The notes beneath the pieces are model-generated. The model did no database searches, was not told where the DNA came from, and was given only the letters and a program-made list of their open reading frames with translations. The position numbers were made by a program, and so were the translations under genes. 64,000 nucleotides of DNA from Marsupella aquatica (Eukaryota; Marchantiophyta). This document shows positions 24,950 through 36,300 of the stretch, in pieces. The DNA lies in contig OZ316896.1 in assembly GCA_973895155.1 (NCBI GenBank), positions 23,560,001 through 23,624,000 of the forward strand, read 5' to 3'. The stretch's first letter is position 1. Each line of letters opens with the position of its first letter.

Positions 24950-25845
24950 GAGAATATCACTGTAAGCGTACAGTCCTGTCACGTCCGTGAACTGCACTGC
25001 ACTGTCCTGTCAAGTCCGTCAACAAGCAGAATGTAGTCAATGCACTGCACTGCACGCGACTGGTCACGTGACCCTAGAGGTACCACACATACCGGCAACA
25101 GACTATGCATGGTACGTCAGTCATTTCAAGTGAATGAGAACGACTACAATCGATTACGATCAATCATTTCACATCCACTCAGAAAAAATGAGTGGACAGT
25201 ACCAATTTACCAATGAGTGGACACTGGACAGTCAGTAACTATTGAGGACCCTCATTAGCACTTCACTAGCAATCAGTATTCTTGGGAGGGTCGCCAAACG
25301 AGAAATTAAAGCCACAATTAGAGGACAACTGAACTTCCCGCCAATTCTAATAAGCGCCAGTAAAACGTCCATGAACTGCATTGTCCTGTCACGAAAGTTA
25401 ACAAGTAAGCAGAATGTAGTCAATGCACTGCCCTGCACGCGACTAGTCGCGTCACCTTAGTAAGAGGGTGTAGGGATAATAGGGTCTACGACGGAGAAGC
25501 TAGAAGCCTAGGCCCAAACTCTAGCTCGTATTTGGTGCTTCATAAAGAAGATACGATTGCGCGTGAGACAGTAAGATACAATTACGGATCTGAAGGCATC
25601 ACACATACCGGCAATAGACTATGCATGGTCCGTCAGTCATTTCAAGCGAATGAGAACGACTACAATCGATTACGATTAATCATTTCAACTCCACTAAAAA
25701 AATGAATGGACAGTACCAGTTTACCAATAAGTGGACACTAGACAGTCAGTAACTACTGACCCTCATAAGCAATCTCAGTACTTCACTAGCAATCAGTACT
25801 CCCGGGCCGGTCGACAAACATGAAATTAAAGCCATAATTGCCGAT
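24950..25845. repeat. Local tandem duplication abutting the truncated LTR
   Basis: A first unit at about 24985-25330 is repeated at about 25365-25840. Shared blocks are AGCAGAATGTAGTCAATGCA, CACACATACCGGCAA(C/T)AGAC with its following 150 bases, and CACTTCACTAGCAATCAGTA with AAATTAAAGCCA. The second unit has an extra 135-bp insert (about 25456-25590). The end of the second unit is joined directly to the broken 3' LTR at about 25840. Confidence 0.75.
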
Positions 25846-27185
25846 TTCTTTTCTTTCTCCAGTAGTTTCAGCAGACTCTGCATGCCTGGTTGCTGCATCG
25901 GCAAGTCCTCCTTCTTGGGCCTAAACACCTGCTCGATCGTAGGGCTAACAGGTGGTTGAGGCTTCTCAGCCAACGGCCTTGGCGTTGGAGCTTCCTCGGG
26001 TGCCCTTACCTGCAGGGGAAGTACTGGGGCAAAAGTCTGACCTCTGGCATACCGGCACAACAGCGGCATGTGATAGCCAAGCCGCGACACGCTCCCCATG
26101 CCGATTACCTGCTGCTCCTCCTTTAAGATCTTCTTCAATTGGTTGAGGAGGTACCCGTTGTAGTCCCGGCTTGGGTCTGGCCTTTCTGCCAGGTAGACCT
26201 GTGCCTTGCCGATCTCTGCCCTCGGCAAGTTACAATGCATGGTCACCCGCAAGAAGTCGATCATCTCTCCTATGTGCGGGTTGGTGCAGGTGTTCCGGAA
26301 GAAGCCATTCTTCGTTGATGGCCCGGGGAACGACCGGAACTCCTTGTCAGGCAAGGTCTTCCTGGTATCAACTTTGGTCTTATTGCCTATCGGCAAGCCA
26401 AACACTTCGGCAATTACCTTGGGAGTAAGATAGAAATCCTTCCCATATATCCTCGTGCAATTGGTCTCGGGTTCCCATGACCCCACAAATTCTAATAGGT
26501 CTGACTCCGGTACCTCCGGCTTCAGCCATGGTAATCTTACAAAGGCCTCTAAGCCGGATCCGGCCATGAAGCCTTGGTACTTCTTGGTCTGCATGGCCGT
26601 AAAGCATGCATCCTCCTCCCGTGCAAAATGTAGTTGCACCTCCACCGGTAGGGTTGCCGCCCAGCCCTTCCAGGTGTCATCCCTGGTTGGAATGGCCTTG
26701 ATGGGATCGACCTCCTCCTCTTCGGCTTCTCCCTGCCTCTTGCTCTGCTGCTCGGCTGGCTTCTTTGGTGCCGCCGACCTTGTTCTTTTTGCCGGGGTGG
26801 CTTCATCGTTGACGGCTCCCTTCCTCTTCATCTCTGCTGCCGTGGAGGTTTGTCCTAGCACCGTTGCCTGGGTCCACCTTTCCGTGCTACCCTTTAATTC
26901 CCAGTGTATGTCGTTGCAGTTCTTGATGGCCTCTCGGATGCCGACGACGCTATCTTTGCAAAATAGAAGATCGTCGAGTTGATTGGAAGTAGGCGTCCAC
27001 AGGAACTCGTCCTTGATGAGTTCGCCTCCTAAGAAAGCCGTCTTCTGCAACTCCCACAATCGAGCGAGCTCCTGCCGTTCTCGAGCTGCCCTTTCTGATT
27101 CCTCGTCCTCGTAAGTCTTGATGTACTCAGTTGCCCGTTCAAACAGGCATCCCCAGAAATGTGCCGCTTGATTGACGTTGCTCAT
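25840..27185 (-). CDS. LTR-internal ORF, truncated copy in the 3' LTR of copy A
   Basis: This is an open frame of 479 codons (to 25746). About the first 448 correspond to the N-terminal part of the LTR-internal protein of copy B (45582 onward): the MSNVNQAAHF start, the basic KRTRSAAPKK stretch and the FVGSWEPETN to CRYARGQTF domain. The last 31 or so codons come from the unrelated sequence past the LTR break. Unlike the 5' LTR copy it has no internal stop (Trp is kept in DDTWKGW). The role of the protein is unknown. Confidence 0.6.
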
Positions 27186-27560
27186 ACCCTCCTTAGGTCG
27201 ATCGTCGGTATCTACTCTCTCCCTGAGTGCTTGCCTAAGCAGCTGACAGTAGTTGGCCTCCCGTAGTCGTCTGCCTAGTTCGTGCTCGCAAATGAGCCAC
27301 CATCTCCTGCAAGCGCTCCTTACCCCTCTCCTCTACCGGTCCTTCTTCCCGTTGATCCTTCCTAGCCGCCGATGCTTAACGCGCCCTAACCCTAATCGAG
27401 TTTTCACCCTCAGCGTCCTTACCTCCGGCCTCGGCCCGAGTTCCATGGTTGCCCCTAATTGTTTATATTTTCCTTGTTTTGTCCCTATACTAAGGTGTTC
27501 CTAGGGTCCTTCCTGCTTTACCCACTTAACTGGCCGAGTGATTCCTGTCTAGGCATCACA
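25840..27560 (-). mobile_element. 3' LTR of gypsy copy A, truncated
   Basis: It starts TGTGATGCC at 27560 directly after the polypurine tract and is nearly identical to the first 1.7 kb of the 5' LTR (36334 downward). Homology stops at about 25840 in GCCGATTTC; the remaining 1.3-3 kb, including the GCACCACA end, is missing. Confidence 0.85.
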
Positions 27561-28595
27561 TAGCTCCCCACTTAATTGTGAAGCGTCCTCGCGAACAACT
27601 TCATCTTCGTCCATATAGTATTTCCTGAGGCGGTCATAATGGATGCGAACTGGATATACCTCTCCCGTAATGTTGGCCAATTGTACGGAGCCATTGGGGA
27701 ACATCATGGTTACTCTAAAGGGTCCTAACCAGCGAGTGTAAAGCTTTCCTGGAAACCTACTATACCTACTGTCATAAAGTAGCACAAGATCACCGGTGTG
27801 AATACTAACTACTTTCAACTTTTTATCATACTGCTGCTTCATGATATTCTGTCTATATTCTACTCTCTCGGCTGAAATCATTCTCGCCTCCTCTAAAGCT
27901 TCTAACCTATATTCTCGCTCCTTTAGGCTCTCCTCCGATGAGGCTCTTTCCTCAATTGTAACTTGAAATGTCGGTATCTCAAGTTGCATGGGTACCAGGG
28001 CTTCTTGTCCAAAGGTTAAGAAGAAGGGTGTATGACCGGTAGTGGATTTATAGGCAAGATTGTAAGCAAAAACAGCAGCAAACAATTTATCATCCCAATC
28101 GAGTTTGTTCTGAGCTACTATCTTGTTCAATATCTTTCCTATAATTCCGTTTGCTCGTTCTGTCAACCCATTTGCCTTTGGATGGTAGGGAGTAGTAGGC
28201 CTATGTTTAACTAAATACTGCTCATTTAAACGACTAATTATATCATTCAAAAAATGGGTTCCTCTATCACTAACTAATTCTAGGGGTGCTCCATACCTGG
28301 TGAAGATCTGGTCATACATGAATCTAGCCATAGTAATTGCATCATCCTTCGTTGTTGGTCTGGCCTCTACCCATTTAGTTGCATAATCCGTAGCCAGGAT
28401 TATGTACTTGTTCCGTCGAGGGTGGGTCAGTGGTTTTAGAGGTCCAATGTAATCAATACCCCACTTCTCGAATGGTGCCAGAGGTAGAATAGGGTGCAGT
28501 GGATGTCTGGTGTGGACGCCCTTGGTCCTCCCGCTCGTTGACAAGGATCGCATTGTTTGATAAACTGATAGACATCCTTGTGCAAGGTGGGCCAC
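27549..28595 (-). pseudogene. Gypsy integrase (copy A), separated from RT by a frameshift
   Basis: The integrase core is complete: WGIDYIG (Asp about 48), VSDRGTHF (Asp about 110) and GLTERANG (Glu about 146), with 35 residues between the last two as in D-x35-E integrases. A C-terminal DNA-binding part with LYTRWLGPFRV follows. No chromodomain is seen. The HHCC zinc finger lies in the RT frame (28436-29962); the two frames must join by a shift near 28530. The ORF stops 12 nt inside the 3' LTR (TGT-GAT-GCC-TAG), so pol overlaps the LTR start. Confidence 0.85.
27563..27574 (-). promoter_or_regulatory. Polypurine tract of gypsy copy A
   Basis: On the minus strand TAAGTGGGGAGC lies two bases before the LTR start TGTGATGCC, which is the expected place for priming plus-strand DNA. 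Confidence 0.7.
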
Positions 28596-29962
28596 CAGTA
28601 ACCGGCATTTAATATCTTCTTAGACGTGGTTACTGGGGCAAAATGTCCTCCGGCCTCCTCTCCATGCATGGCCCGTAGGACTCGTTTTACCTCTCTCTTT
28701 TCCAAACACCTTTGAATCGTGCCGTTGATTCCATGCTTGTGCAGTATGCCTTTAATGCACTGATACTGTCTGACCTTCCGCACAAAGACTGCGGCTTGCT
28801 CTCGGCTTAATCCTGGCTGTAATCTGGAAGTGCTGAGAAATTGTAAAATCTCAGGGTACCATGTATCAGCTATTTCCACAATGAATAGCTCCTCGTCGGG
28901 GAATCGATCATCGATGCAATCCGTGGCAGGTTTACCTGTGATCCTTGAAAAGAAGTCGGCATTGGCATGTAACTTTCCCGGCTTGATCCTCAGCTCATAG
29001 TCAAACTCCTGTAATAGCAAAATCCATCTTGCTACTCTGCCTGTAAGGTCCGGCTTATTGACTAGGTACTTCAAACTTTCATGATCGGTATGAAAGATTA
29101 CCTTGTACCCTAGTAAATAATGCCTAAACTTTTTACAAGAATAAATGACTCCTAATGCTTCTCTCTCTGTGGTGGAGTAGTTCCGTTCGGCATCGGCAAG
29201 CTGACGGCTTGCGAAGTATATGGGATGGTCCCTTCCTTTCTCATCCAACTGACTTAGTACTGAGCCAATACAGAAGCCCGAGACATCTACAAAAACATGA
29301 AAATCTTTGTTCCAGTCCGGTGCTATCATGACTGGGGCCTCTACTAACATCTGCTTCAATTCTACCACCGCTGTGACTCGTTCGGGTGTGGGTTCGAAGT
29401 CTGCTCCTGCCTTGAGCATGTTGGTTAATGGTAAAGCTAGCTTGGCAAAATCCTTGATGAACCGGCGATAGTAACCAATGCATCCCAAGAAGGATCTTAC
29501 ATCCTTTATGTTCTTAGGTTGCATGATATCTAGCCATACTGCTAGCTTACCTTTGTCAATCTCAATGCCCTTCCTTGATACCTTGTGACCTAGTAGCACC
29601 CCCTCGGTTACTGCAAAGAAACATTTATCTGGGTGTAACTTGAGACCCACCTCTCTACATCTCATGAAGGTTTTCCTGAGGTATTTAACATGTTTCGATG
29701 CCTTCCCGAATACTGCAAAGTCATCAATGAAGATTTCCATGAACTTTCTCAAGTAATCATGAAAAATGTTCACCATTAATCGTTGAAACATAGCTGGTGC
29801 GTTGCAGAGTCCAAACGGCATACGATTGAAGACATAGATCCCCCATTCCGTGATGAAGGCCGTCTTGATTTGGTCTTCCTGCCGAATCCTGATTTGGTTA
29901 TAACCAGAGTATCCATCCATGAATGAATATAGTTCATGACTGGCTACCATGTCTAGTATCAT
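28436..29962 (-). pseudogene. Gypsy reverse transcriptase - RNase H - integrase zinc finger (copy A), RT start missing
   Basis: RT motifs visible are SFMDGYSGYNQI (first catalytic Asp), FNRMPFGLCNAP and FIDDF (the catalytic Asp pair, about residues 80-81), then the LGHKVS and FLGCIGYYRRFI regions. RNase H follows with VDVSGFCIGSVLSQ, and then the HHCC integrase finger ending in CDPCQRAG. Upstream, in frame, LNEATLKDHFPLPF can be read before the first Met, but earlier RT residues are absent: the sequence jumps from a linker frame (30007-30360) to this point at about 30000. The enzyme should be non-functional. No chromodomain is seen, so the family sits with the non-chromoviral plant gypsies (inference). 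Confidence 0.85.
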
Positions 29963-30006
29963 ATCAGTAAACGGTAAAGGAAAATGGTCTTTTAATGTTG
30001 CTTCAT

Positions 30007-30360
30007 TCAGCTTCCTCCATAAACTGGAATCTCGGCTAGACTAGCCGAGTCGGTCCCTTCCTTGGTGTCCATAGATTGTCCCCTTGCCGGTCTATTCGGT
30101 TTTGAATTGGTGGTCGGCTCCCCTTCCTGCCTTGGCTCTGGATTGTGTCTGTCCATCTCATCCACCTCTTGCTCCTCAGAGTCAGGCCGCTGTGCTCTCT
30201 CAGCTTCTAATAGGGCCTCAATTTGTTCTGCCCTCGTAATCGGCTTGTATGCCGATCCCTTGGTATTTAATTCCTTGCCGATGATCGATGGCGTTGTGAA
30301 CCCTGCCGGCTCTGCCACAATGCCTGTAGAAAATCCATTGTCCCTGCTACTGCTCCCCAC
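30007..30360 (-). pseudogene. Linker frame between gag-protease and RT (copy A)
   Basis: A 117-codon frame, shifted relative to gag-protease (30267-33260) and overlapping its last 31 codons. It is hydrophilic, with E/R/P-rich words. It ends at the deletion junction at about 30000. It is probably part of the pol frame before RT in the intact element; the overlap could be a natural frameshift site or a decay lesion. Confidence 0.5.
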
Positions 30361-33260
30361 TTAGCCGTTTCATCCAATTGGTCTACATCCTTTACTTCCT
30401 CCGGAATTGCAGCTAAAAAGGTGGATTCTATTGTAAAGCAGTCCTCGACCTCTTCGTCTTCTTCTTCCAAGTCACCTTCCATTGGTTCTTGCCATAATCC
30501 GCTGGGGGGTACCTCTGGTCCAAAGACACTTTCTTCGGTTAGGTCAGTGAGGCATTCTAACCAACGTACTTCATCGGCTGACTCCAGTCCACTGTCGTAC
30601 CCATCTACTTCCCTTATGCTTTTCCTACGGTCATCCTTAGTGTCCCAGGATACCGTGATAGAGGGGGTCCCGAAAGTGAACTGCTTTTTACCCCAATCTT
30701 CTATTACCTCGGCTAGGTACAGCCATGGCCTACCAATCAATAGCCGGAATGACGTAGGATTTACCGGCTTCATTACTACATAGTTAATGCTAAAGAAGAT
30801 ACCTCCTATCTCTATCTTGATGCCGGTTAACACTCCCGTGGGAATGACCTGATATCCATTGGCCATGTTCAACACTCTTCCAGTCATCTCCGGTGTTAGA
30901 CCCCACCCTTTTGCTGTTGAATCAATCATAATACATACCCCTGATCCTCCATCGATGGGTACCCATAGTAATAATTCTCCTTGAATCATTAATGGTAATG
31001 CTGGGGCTCCTTGATCTTCTTCTATCATTAGTACGTCGGATCTGGTTGCTACCTTGGGTAATCTCGGCTTGCCGAGAATAGCCTTCCTTAATTGCTTCCG
31101 GAAGTACGGGCTATTTTTCAATAGTTGACCTACTGTTGCCGAGACTCTAGATTCTAGTACATCTTTAGCCAGGTCATAGGGAACAATCGGCTTCTCCTCT
31201 GGTGGTGTCTCCATCTTGGATTCGGCCAGTTTTGCCACGCTAGTCTCCACAGCTGTTGGGTCTTCCGAAGCAAACAATGCTTTTGCTCGTTTTACATCCT
31301 TGGCAATGGCTTCGGTATTCTCCAGGGTTTCTAATTCTCTTAGTTGTTCCTTAACACTAGCCGTAACAGAGGGGTAGAACAACTTAGGATGATCTCGATT
31401 GAAGTCGCTATCTTGTGAAGGATTGGTTTCACTGGTGGGCTCATGGCTTACCTGTATTGCCGGAGCCCTCCCTTCTCCTTCTGTTGATGTTGACGAAGAG
31501 TCGATCCTTTCCTCCGTAACCTTCCCTTTATTTTTGGCCAGCCCATCCCACCTTTCCTTCCTTCTGGTAGATCGAGTAGAGACCCGGTAGCAATCATGAT
31601 CTAAATCCTCCTCTGAGAAGGTTGATAGGGCTTCGGCCTCATCATCAGATGGTACGAACTCTGCCTCGGCATCCTCTTGCCATCCTAGTTCGATGTGGTT
31701 GCTTTGAACTCCTCCGGGGGTAGTACCTGGCGGTAAGATCTTGACCGGCAAAAGTTTATGATTTGCGGCCAGGCCTGCCAACCAAGTAGGACATTGCCCT
31801 AGCATATGACCTTCCTGTTGGCATCCCATACATAGCTGAGCTGGTTGTCCATCACCCTGTTTGCGTGCATTCGGGCATTCTCTAGCAAAATGGCCAGGTT
31901 GACCACAATTATAGCACACCGCAAATCTTTGCACATTCGGCCTAGGAGGTACTGACGGGTTCTGAATAATCCGAGGATACATCTCTCCTGGATTGTTCCT
32001 TAACCCTGACCATAGAGATGCAGGTCTGTTGGATAGGTCTCGTGCTCCAGTCTCACTGATGCCGAAAACACTATCAGCGGCATCTCCTAAAAAGTACTCT
32101 ACTTCTCCCTGACATGGTCTGATCTCGGCCACATGCCGAACATGATTAGTATTAAGCTTAGGGCACGCATCTTTATAGTGTCCGGTTTTATAACATAAGG
32201 CACACCATACAGAGCTATCCTCCTGTACTACCTTCTTCTTCGGTTTTACCTCTGCAATGATAGCCTTAAGTTGCTCGGTAAGGGCTACGATGTTATTTGG
32301 TGGCTTAGCCTCCAGCTTGACTTTCGTCTTCCCTCTCCTTCTGCCCTTCCTTTTCCTAGTTTTTTCTTCTTCAGAACTAGAAGATGACTCACTCTTGCTA
32401 CTCCCACTATCCGAGCTTGACTTATCACTTCTAGACTTCTTAGAATGTTTCTTCTTCTTTTCTTTTTTCTTATGGGGTGATCCCTCTTCTGATGAGGAAC
32501 TCTCAGACTTAAGCTGTTTCTTCCGGCTTGTGATATCTGCATTAATGTATAATTGAATATCCTTAATTGCTTCGGCTAAAGTCTCCGGGTTCTCCTTCCT
32601 AATTGCAAAACTCATCTTCTGTGGCAAAGCATTCACCAACCATTGAAGTTGCATACCTTCAGATGCATTGGTCTTTGTACGTCTTACCAGTTTCTGAAAG
32701 CGTTGCAAGAACTTCCTGAAGGATTTGTTCTCCTTGAACCGAAGTCGTCCCAACTTCAACACTGCTAGTTCTGAAGTTCCAATTGGTCGAAACTCCTTAA
32801 CAAAGAGTGTTTTGAAGATATCCCAGATGGCTTGATCTTCCACATCTAATGCTCTGTACCAAGGCCTAGCCTCACCCTTGAACAGGCCGGGAAGAATCTG
32901 CATCTTGATGGCCGATTCTCCATTTGCTGCAGCGGTTCCCTCGAAATCATCCAACCATTCGTCCGGATCCTCATCTCCTCTCCCATGAAATGCCTTGTAA
33001 TGTATGCACGACCGCTGGCTCAATCTGGTCCCTGGCCTCTCGTCTGGCCGTGCCTCTGGTTCCCCCATGTCGGTTGGAGACTCACTTCTCCTTACCGACT
33101 CTTCTTCTGGTATGTCTTCTTCGACGCCACTTCCAGTTTCGGAGCTACCAGCTCTTTCTGCCCCTCTCAGTCGTTGTGTATCATGCCACCCGGCGAGCTG
33201 CTGCAGTCGAGCTCTCTCCCGTTGAATCACTCTTTCTTCCCTCGGCGTAAGGTCAGTCAT
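30267..33260 (-). CDS. Gypsy gag and aspartic protease polyprotein (copy A), 997 aa
   Basis: The ATG lies about 65 nt after the primer-binding site. The order is a retrotransposon gag region (ARPWYRALD, FRKFLQRFQKLV, LQWLVNALP), a Ser/Lys-rich basic linker, then three CCHC zinc knuckles: CALCYKTGHYKDAC (353-366), CYNCGQPGHFAREC (449-462) and CMGCQQEGHMLGQC (477-490). The protease-like domain has PIDGGSGVCIM at about 768-778, with DGGSG where DTG or DSG is usual, and LLIGRPWLY as flap and core. Three knuckles are more than the one or two of most plant gypsies. The frame is entirely open. It would make virus-like particles and process them. Protease activity with DGGS is uncertain. Confidence 0.85.
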   Translation of the reverse strand: MTDLTPREERVIQRERARLQQLAGWHDTQRLRGAERAGSSETGSGVEEDIPEEESVRRSESPTDMGEPEARPDERPGTRLSQRSCIHYKAFHGRGDEDPDEWLDDFEGTAAANGESAIKMQILPGLFKGEARPWYRALDVEDQAIWDIFKTLFVKEFRPIGTSELAVLKLGRLRFKENKSFRKFLQRFQKLVRRTKTNASEGMQLQWLVNALPQKMSFAIRKENPETLAEAIKDIQLYINADITSRKKQLKSESSSSEEGSPHKKKEKKKKHSKKSRSDKSSSDSGSSKSESSSSSEEEKTRKRKGRRRGKTKVKLEAKPPNNIVALTEQLKAIIAEVKPKKKVVQEDSSVWCALCYKTGHYKDACPKLNTNHVRHVAEIRPCQGEVEYFLGDAADSVFGISETGARDLSNRPASLWSGLRNNPGEMYPRIIQNPSVPPRPNVQRFAVCYNCGQPGHFARECPNARKQGDGQPAQLCMGCQQEGHMLGQCPTWLAGLAANHKLLPVKILPPGTTPGGVQSNHIELGWQEDAEAEFVPSDDEAEALSTFSEEDLDHDCYRVSTRSTRRKERWDGLAKNKGKVTEERIDSSSTSTEGEGRAPAIQVSHEPTSETNPSQDSDFNRDHPKLFYPSVTASVKEQLRELETLENTEAIAKDVKRAKALFASEDPTAVETSVAKLAESKMETPPEEKPIVPYDLAKDVLESRVSATVGQLLKNSPYFRKQLRKAILGKPRLPKVATRSDVLMIEEDQGAPALPLMIQGELLLWVPIDGGSGVCIMIDSTAKGWGLTPEMTGRVLNMANGYQVIPTGVLTGIKIEIGGIFFSINYVVMKPVNPTSFRLLIGRPWLYLAEVIEDWGKKQFTFGTPSITVSWDTKDDRRKSIREVDGYDSGLESADEVRWLECLTDLTEESVFGPEVPPSGLWQEPMEGDLEEEDEEVEDCFTIESTFLAAIPEEVKDVDQLDETAKWGAVAGTMDFLQALWQSRQGSQRHRSSARN

Positions 33261-33307
33261 TACCTACGCTTCCGTTCTAACTTCATATCTCACGGCTTAA
33301 GAAATGC

Positions 33308-33325
33308 CCCCTCCATCTAGCGCCA
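33308..33325 (-). promoter_or_regulatory. Primer-binding site of gypsy copy A
   Basis: Reading the minus strand, TGGCGCTAGATGGAGGGG begins five bases after the LTR end GCACCACA. The TGG start pairs with a tRNA CCA end; which tRNA is used cannot be decided by eye. It is identical in copy B. Confidence 0.65.
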
Positions 33326-33329
33326 AAAA

Positions 33330-36300
33330 TGTGGTGCGTCCCATGGCTCCCTAAACCCAAGAAACCCCCCAGCTCAAGCCGATTCCCGCAGGTTTCACGC
33401 TTGGCGAGGCCGTTTCCGCGGCTTAGCGGCATGGGACGCTGCTAACCTTCTACTACTACTGTTAACATTTTACACACATATACTAGACAGATCCTTCATC
33501 GGGTCATGAGATACGTAGCCGGCCTAATCTAGGCCTTCCCCTGTCTTCCCCTCCGTCTTGTTAGGTATGTTTGGATTCCGCCGCCGGAATGATCCCCAAT
33601 AGGCTTGGTTAAGCCGCTAAGACCTCTCTCAGCTCGACACATCCAACTCTCACTCCCCTGCTTACTTTCCTTCCTTTTGGTTGATGTGGGCACTCTTCAC
33701 ACAAGTTAATGCAACACACAAATAGCAAAATGACTCATTCTGACTGAGTCATACCATGCTTTCTTGGCCGCCCTTAGATCTTCAATCTCGGCTTCCATCC
33801 TCCTAAGCCGCCGAATGACCTCGTCCTTCTTGCTTCTCTCTAAAGCCACCGCTTCTTCTAATTGGTGCTTCTCCAACTGCTCCCTATGGAAAAAGGGTCC
33901 TACCTCCAACTCCTCTCCAAAGATGCCGAGCGCAAGTTCCCCACACATCTCACCATACTCCATGGCTCTATTCTTAGCGTAGGTGGAGTAAGTAGAAGTG
34001 ATTGGCATCGCCCATCGCGGCCTCTGCTCCCAAGCCGTCCTGCGGATCTCTTCAATCATGGCTAGAGGTTTGCTTCCTTTTTTGGCTAGCCGCCTGATGT
34101 CCTCCGGCCAATCTCCTCCTGGTAAATCCTTTTCCCTAGCCAGGGCTGCCTCCTCTTCCTGCCTGATTCGCTCCTGAAATTCCTGCACCGTCTGTTTTAT
34201 GCCGTCGAAGCTCGGGGGAGCAACATCTGGTGGGGGAGACTCAGGGCTACTCTGTTGGTTGGGGTCCCCTCGCACTACCCTTGGAAGTGTGGGGACAAAC
34301 CGGCCACAGGTCCTTACTCCTGGAACGTGATGGTCCGACCCATAGCCGGAATTATCATGGCTGCAGTCCTCCACTGCCTCCTCTACTTCTTGGACGTCCG
34401 GCTTCTCCCTCTCCTCTTCGTCGGTAGGAGCTTCAGGCAATTCTGCCTCAGATTCGGAGCTTGAGATTCCCACATACATTCAAACACCTGGCTTGGATTC
34501 CGGCCTGATTCTCTCCTTGTCTCCAGCAAAGGGGTTTTCTCTTGTGAGCCAGTGTAGGCCTACCTCTGTAGTAGTGTCCTGCATTGTTGTCGTTGCCATT
34601 GTTGTTGCCGATGCCGATTTCTTTTCTTTCTCCAGTAGTTTCAGCAGACTCTGCATGCCTGGTTGCTGCATCGGCAAGTCCTCCTTCCTGGGCCTAAACA
34701 CCTGCTTGATCGTAGGGCTAACAGGTGGTTGAGGCTTCTCAGCCAACGGCCTCGGCGTTGGAGCTTCCTCGGGTGCCCTTACCTGCAGGGGAAGTACTGG
34801 GGCAAAAGTCTGACCTCTGGCATACCGGCACAACAGCGGCATGTGATAGCCAAGCCGCGACACGCTCCCCATGCCGATTACCTGCTGCTCCTCCTTTAAG
34901 ATCTTCTTCAATTGGTTGAGGAGGTACCCGTTGTAGTCCCGGCTTGGGTCTGGCCTTTCTGCCAGGTAGACCTGTGCCTTGCCGATCTCTGCCCTCGGCA
35001 AGTTACAATGCATGGTCACCCGCAAGAAGTCGATCATCTCTCCTATGTGCGGGTTGGTGCAGGTGTTCCGGAAGAAGCCATTCTTCGTTGATGGCCCGGG
35101 GAACGACCGGAACTCCTTGTCAGGCAAGGTCTTCCTGGTATCAACTTTGGTCTTATTGCCTATCGGCAAGCCAAACACTTCGGCAATTACCTTGGGAGTA
35201 AGATAGAAATCCTTCCCATATATCCTCGTGCAATTGGTCTCGGGTTCCCATGACCCCACGAATTCTAATAGGTCTGACTCCGGTACCTCCGGCTTCAGCC
35301 ATGGTAATCTTACAAAGGCCTCTAAGCCGGATCTGGCCATGAAGCCTTGGTACTTCTTGGTCTGCATGGCCGTAAAGCATGCATCCTCCTCCCGTGCAAA
35401 ATGTAGTTGCACCTCCACCGGTAGGGTTGCCGCCCAGCCCTTCTAGGTGTCATCCTTGGTTGGAATGGCCTTGATGGGATCGACCTCCTCCTCTTCGGCT
35501 TCTCCCTGCCTCCTGCTCTGTTGCTCGGCTGGCTTCTTTGGTGCCGCCGACCTCGTTCTTTTTGTCGGGGTGGCTTCATCGTTGACGGCTCCCTTCCTCT
35601 TCATCTCTGCTGCCGTGGAGGTTTGTCCTAGCACCGTTGCCTGGGTCCACCTTTCCGTGCTACCCTTTAATTCCCAGTGTATGTCGTTGCAGTTCTTGAT
35701 GGCCTCTCGGATGCCGACGACGCTGTCTTTGCAAAACAGAAGATTGTCGAGTTGATTGGAAGTAGGCGTCCACAGGAACTCGTCCTTGATGAGTTCGCCT
35801 CCTAAGAAAGCCGTCTTCTGCAGCTCCCACAATCGAGCGAGCTCCTGCCGTTCTCGAGCTGCCCTTTCTGATTCCTCGTCCTCGTAAGTCTTGATGTACT
35901 CAGTTGCCCGTTCGAACATGCATCCCCAGAAATGTGCCGCTTGATTGACGTTGCTCATACCCTCCTTAGGTCGATCGTCGGTATCTACTCTCTCCCCGAG
36001 TGCTTGCCTAAGCAGCTGACAGTAGTTGGCCTCCCATAGTCGTCTGCCTAGTTCGTGCTCGCAAATGAGCCACCATCTCCTGCAAGCGCTCCTTACCCCT
36101 CTCCTCTGCCGGTCCTTCTTCCCGTTGATCCTTCCTAGCCGCCGACGCTTAACGCGCCCTAACCCTAATCGAGTTTTCACCCTCAGCGTCCTTACCTCCG
36201 GCCTCGGCCCGGGTTCCATGGTTGCCCCTAATTGTTTATATTTTCCTTGTTTTGTCCCTATACTAAGGTGTTCCTAGGGTGCCTTCCTGCTTTACCCACT

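Noticed and set aside
32257-32556. Hydrophobic frame antisense to gag
   Set aside because: A mirror of the Lys/Ser-rich gag linker; not a membrane protein.
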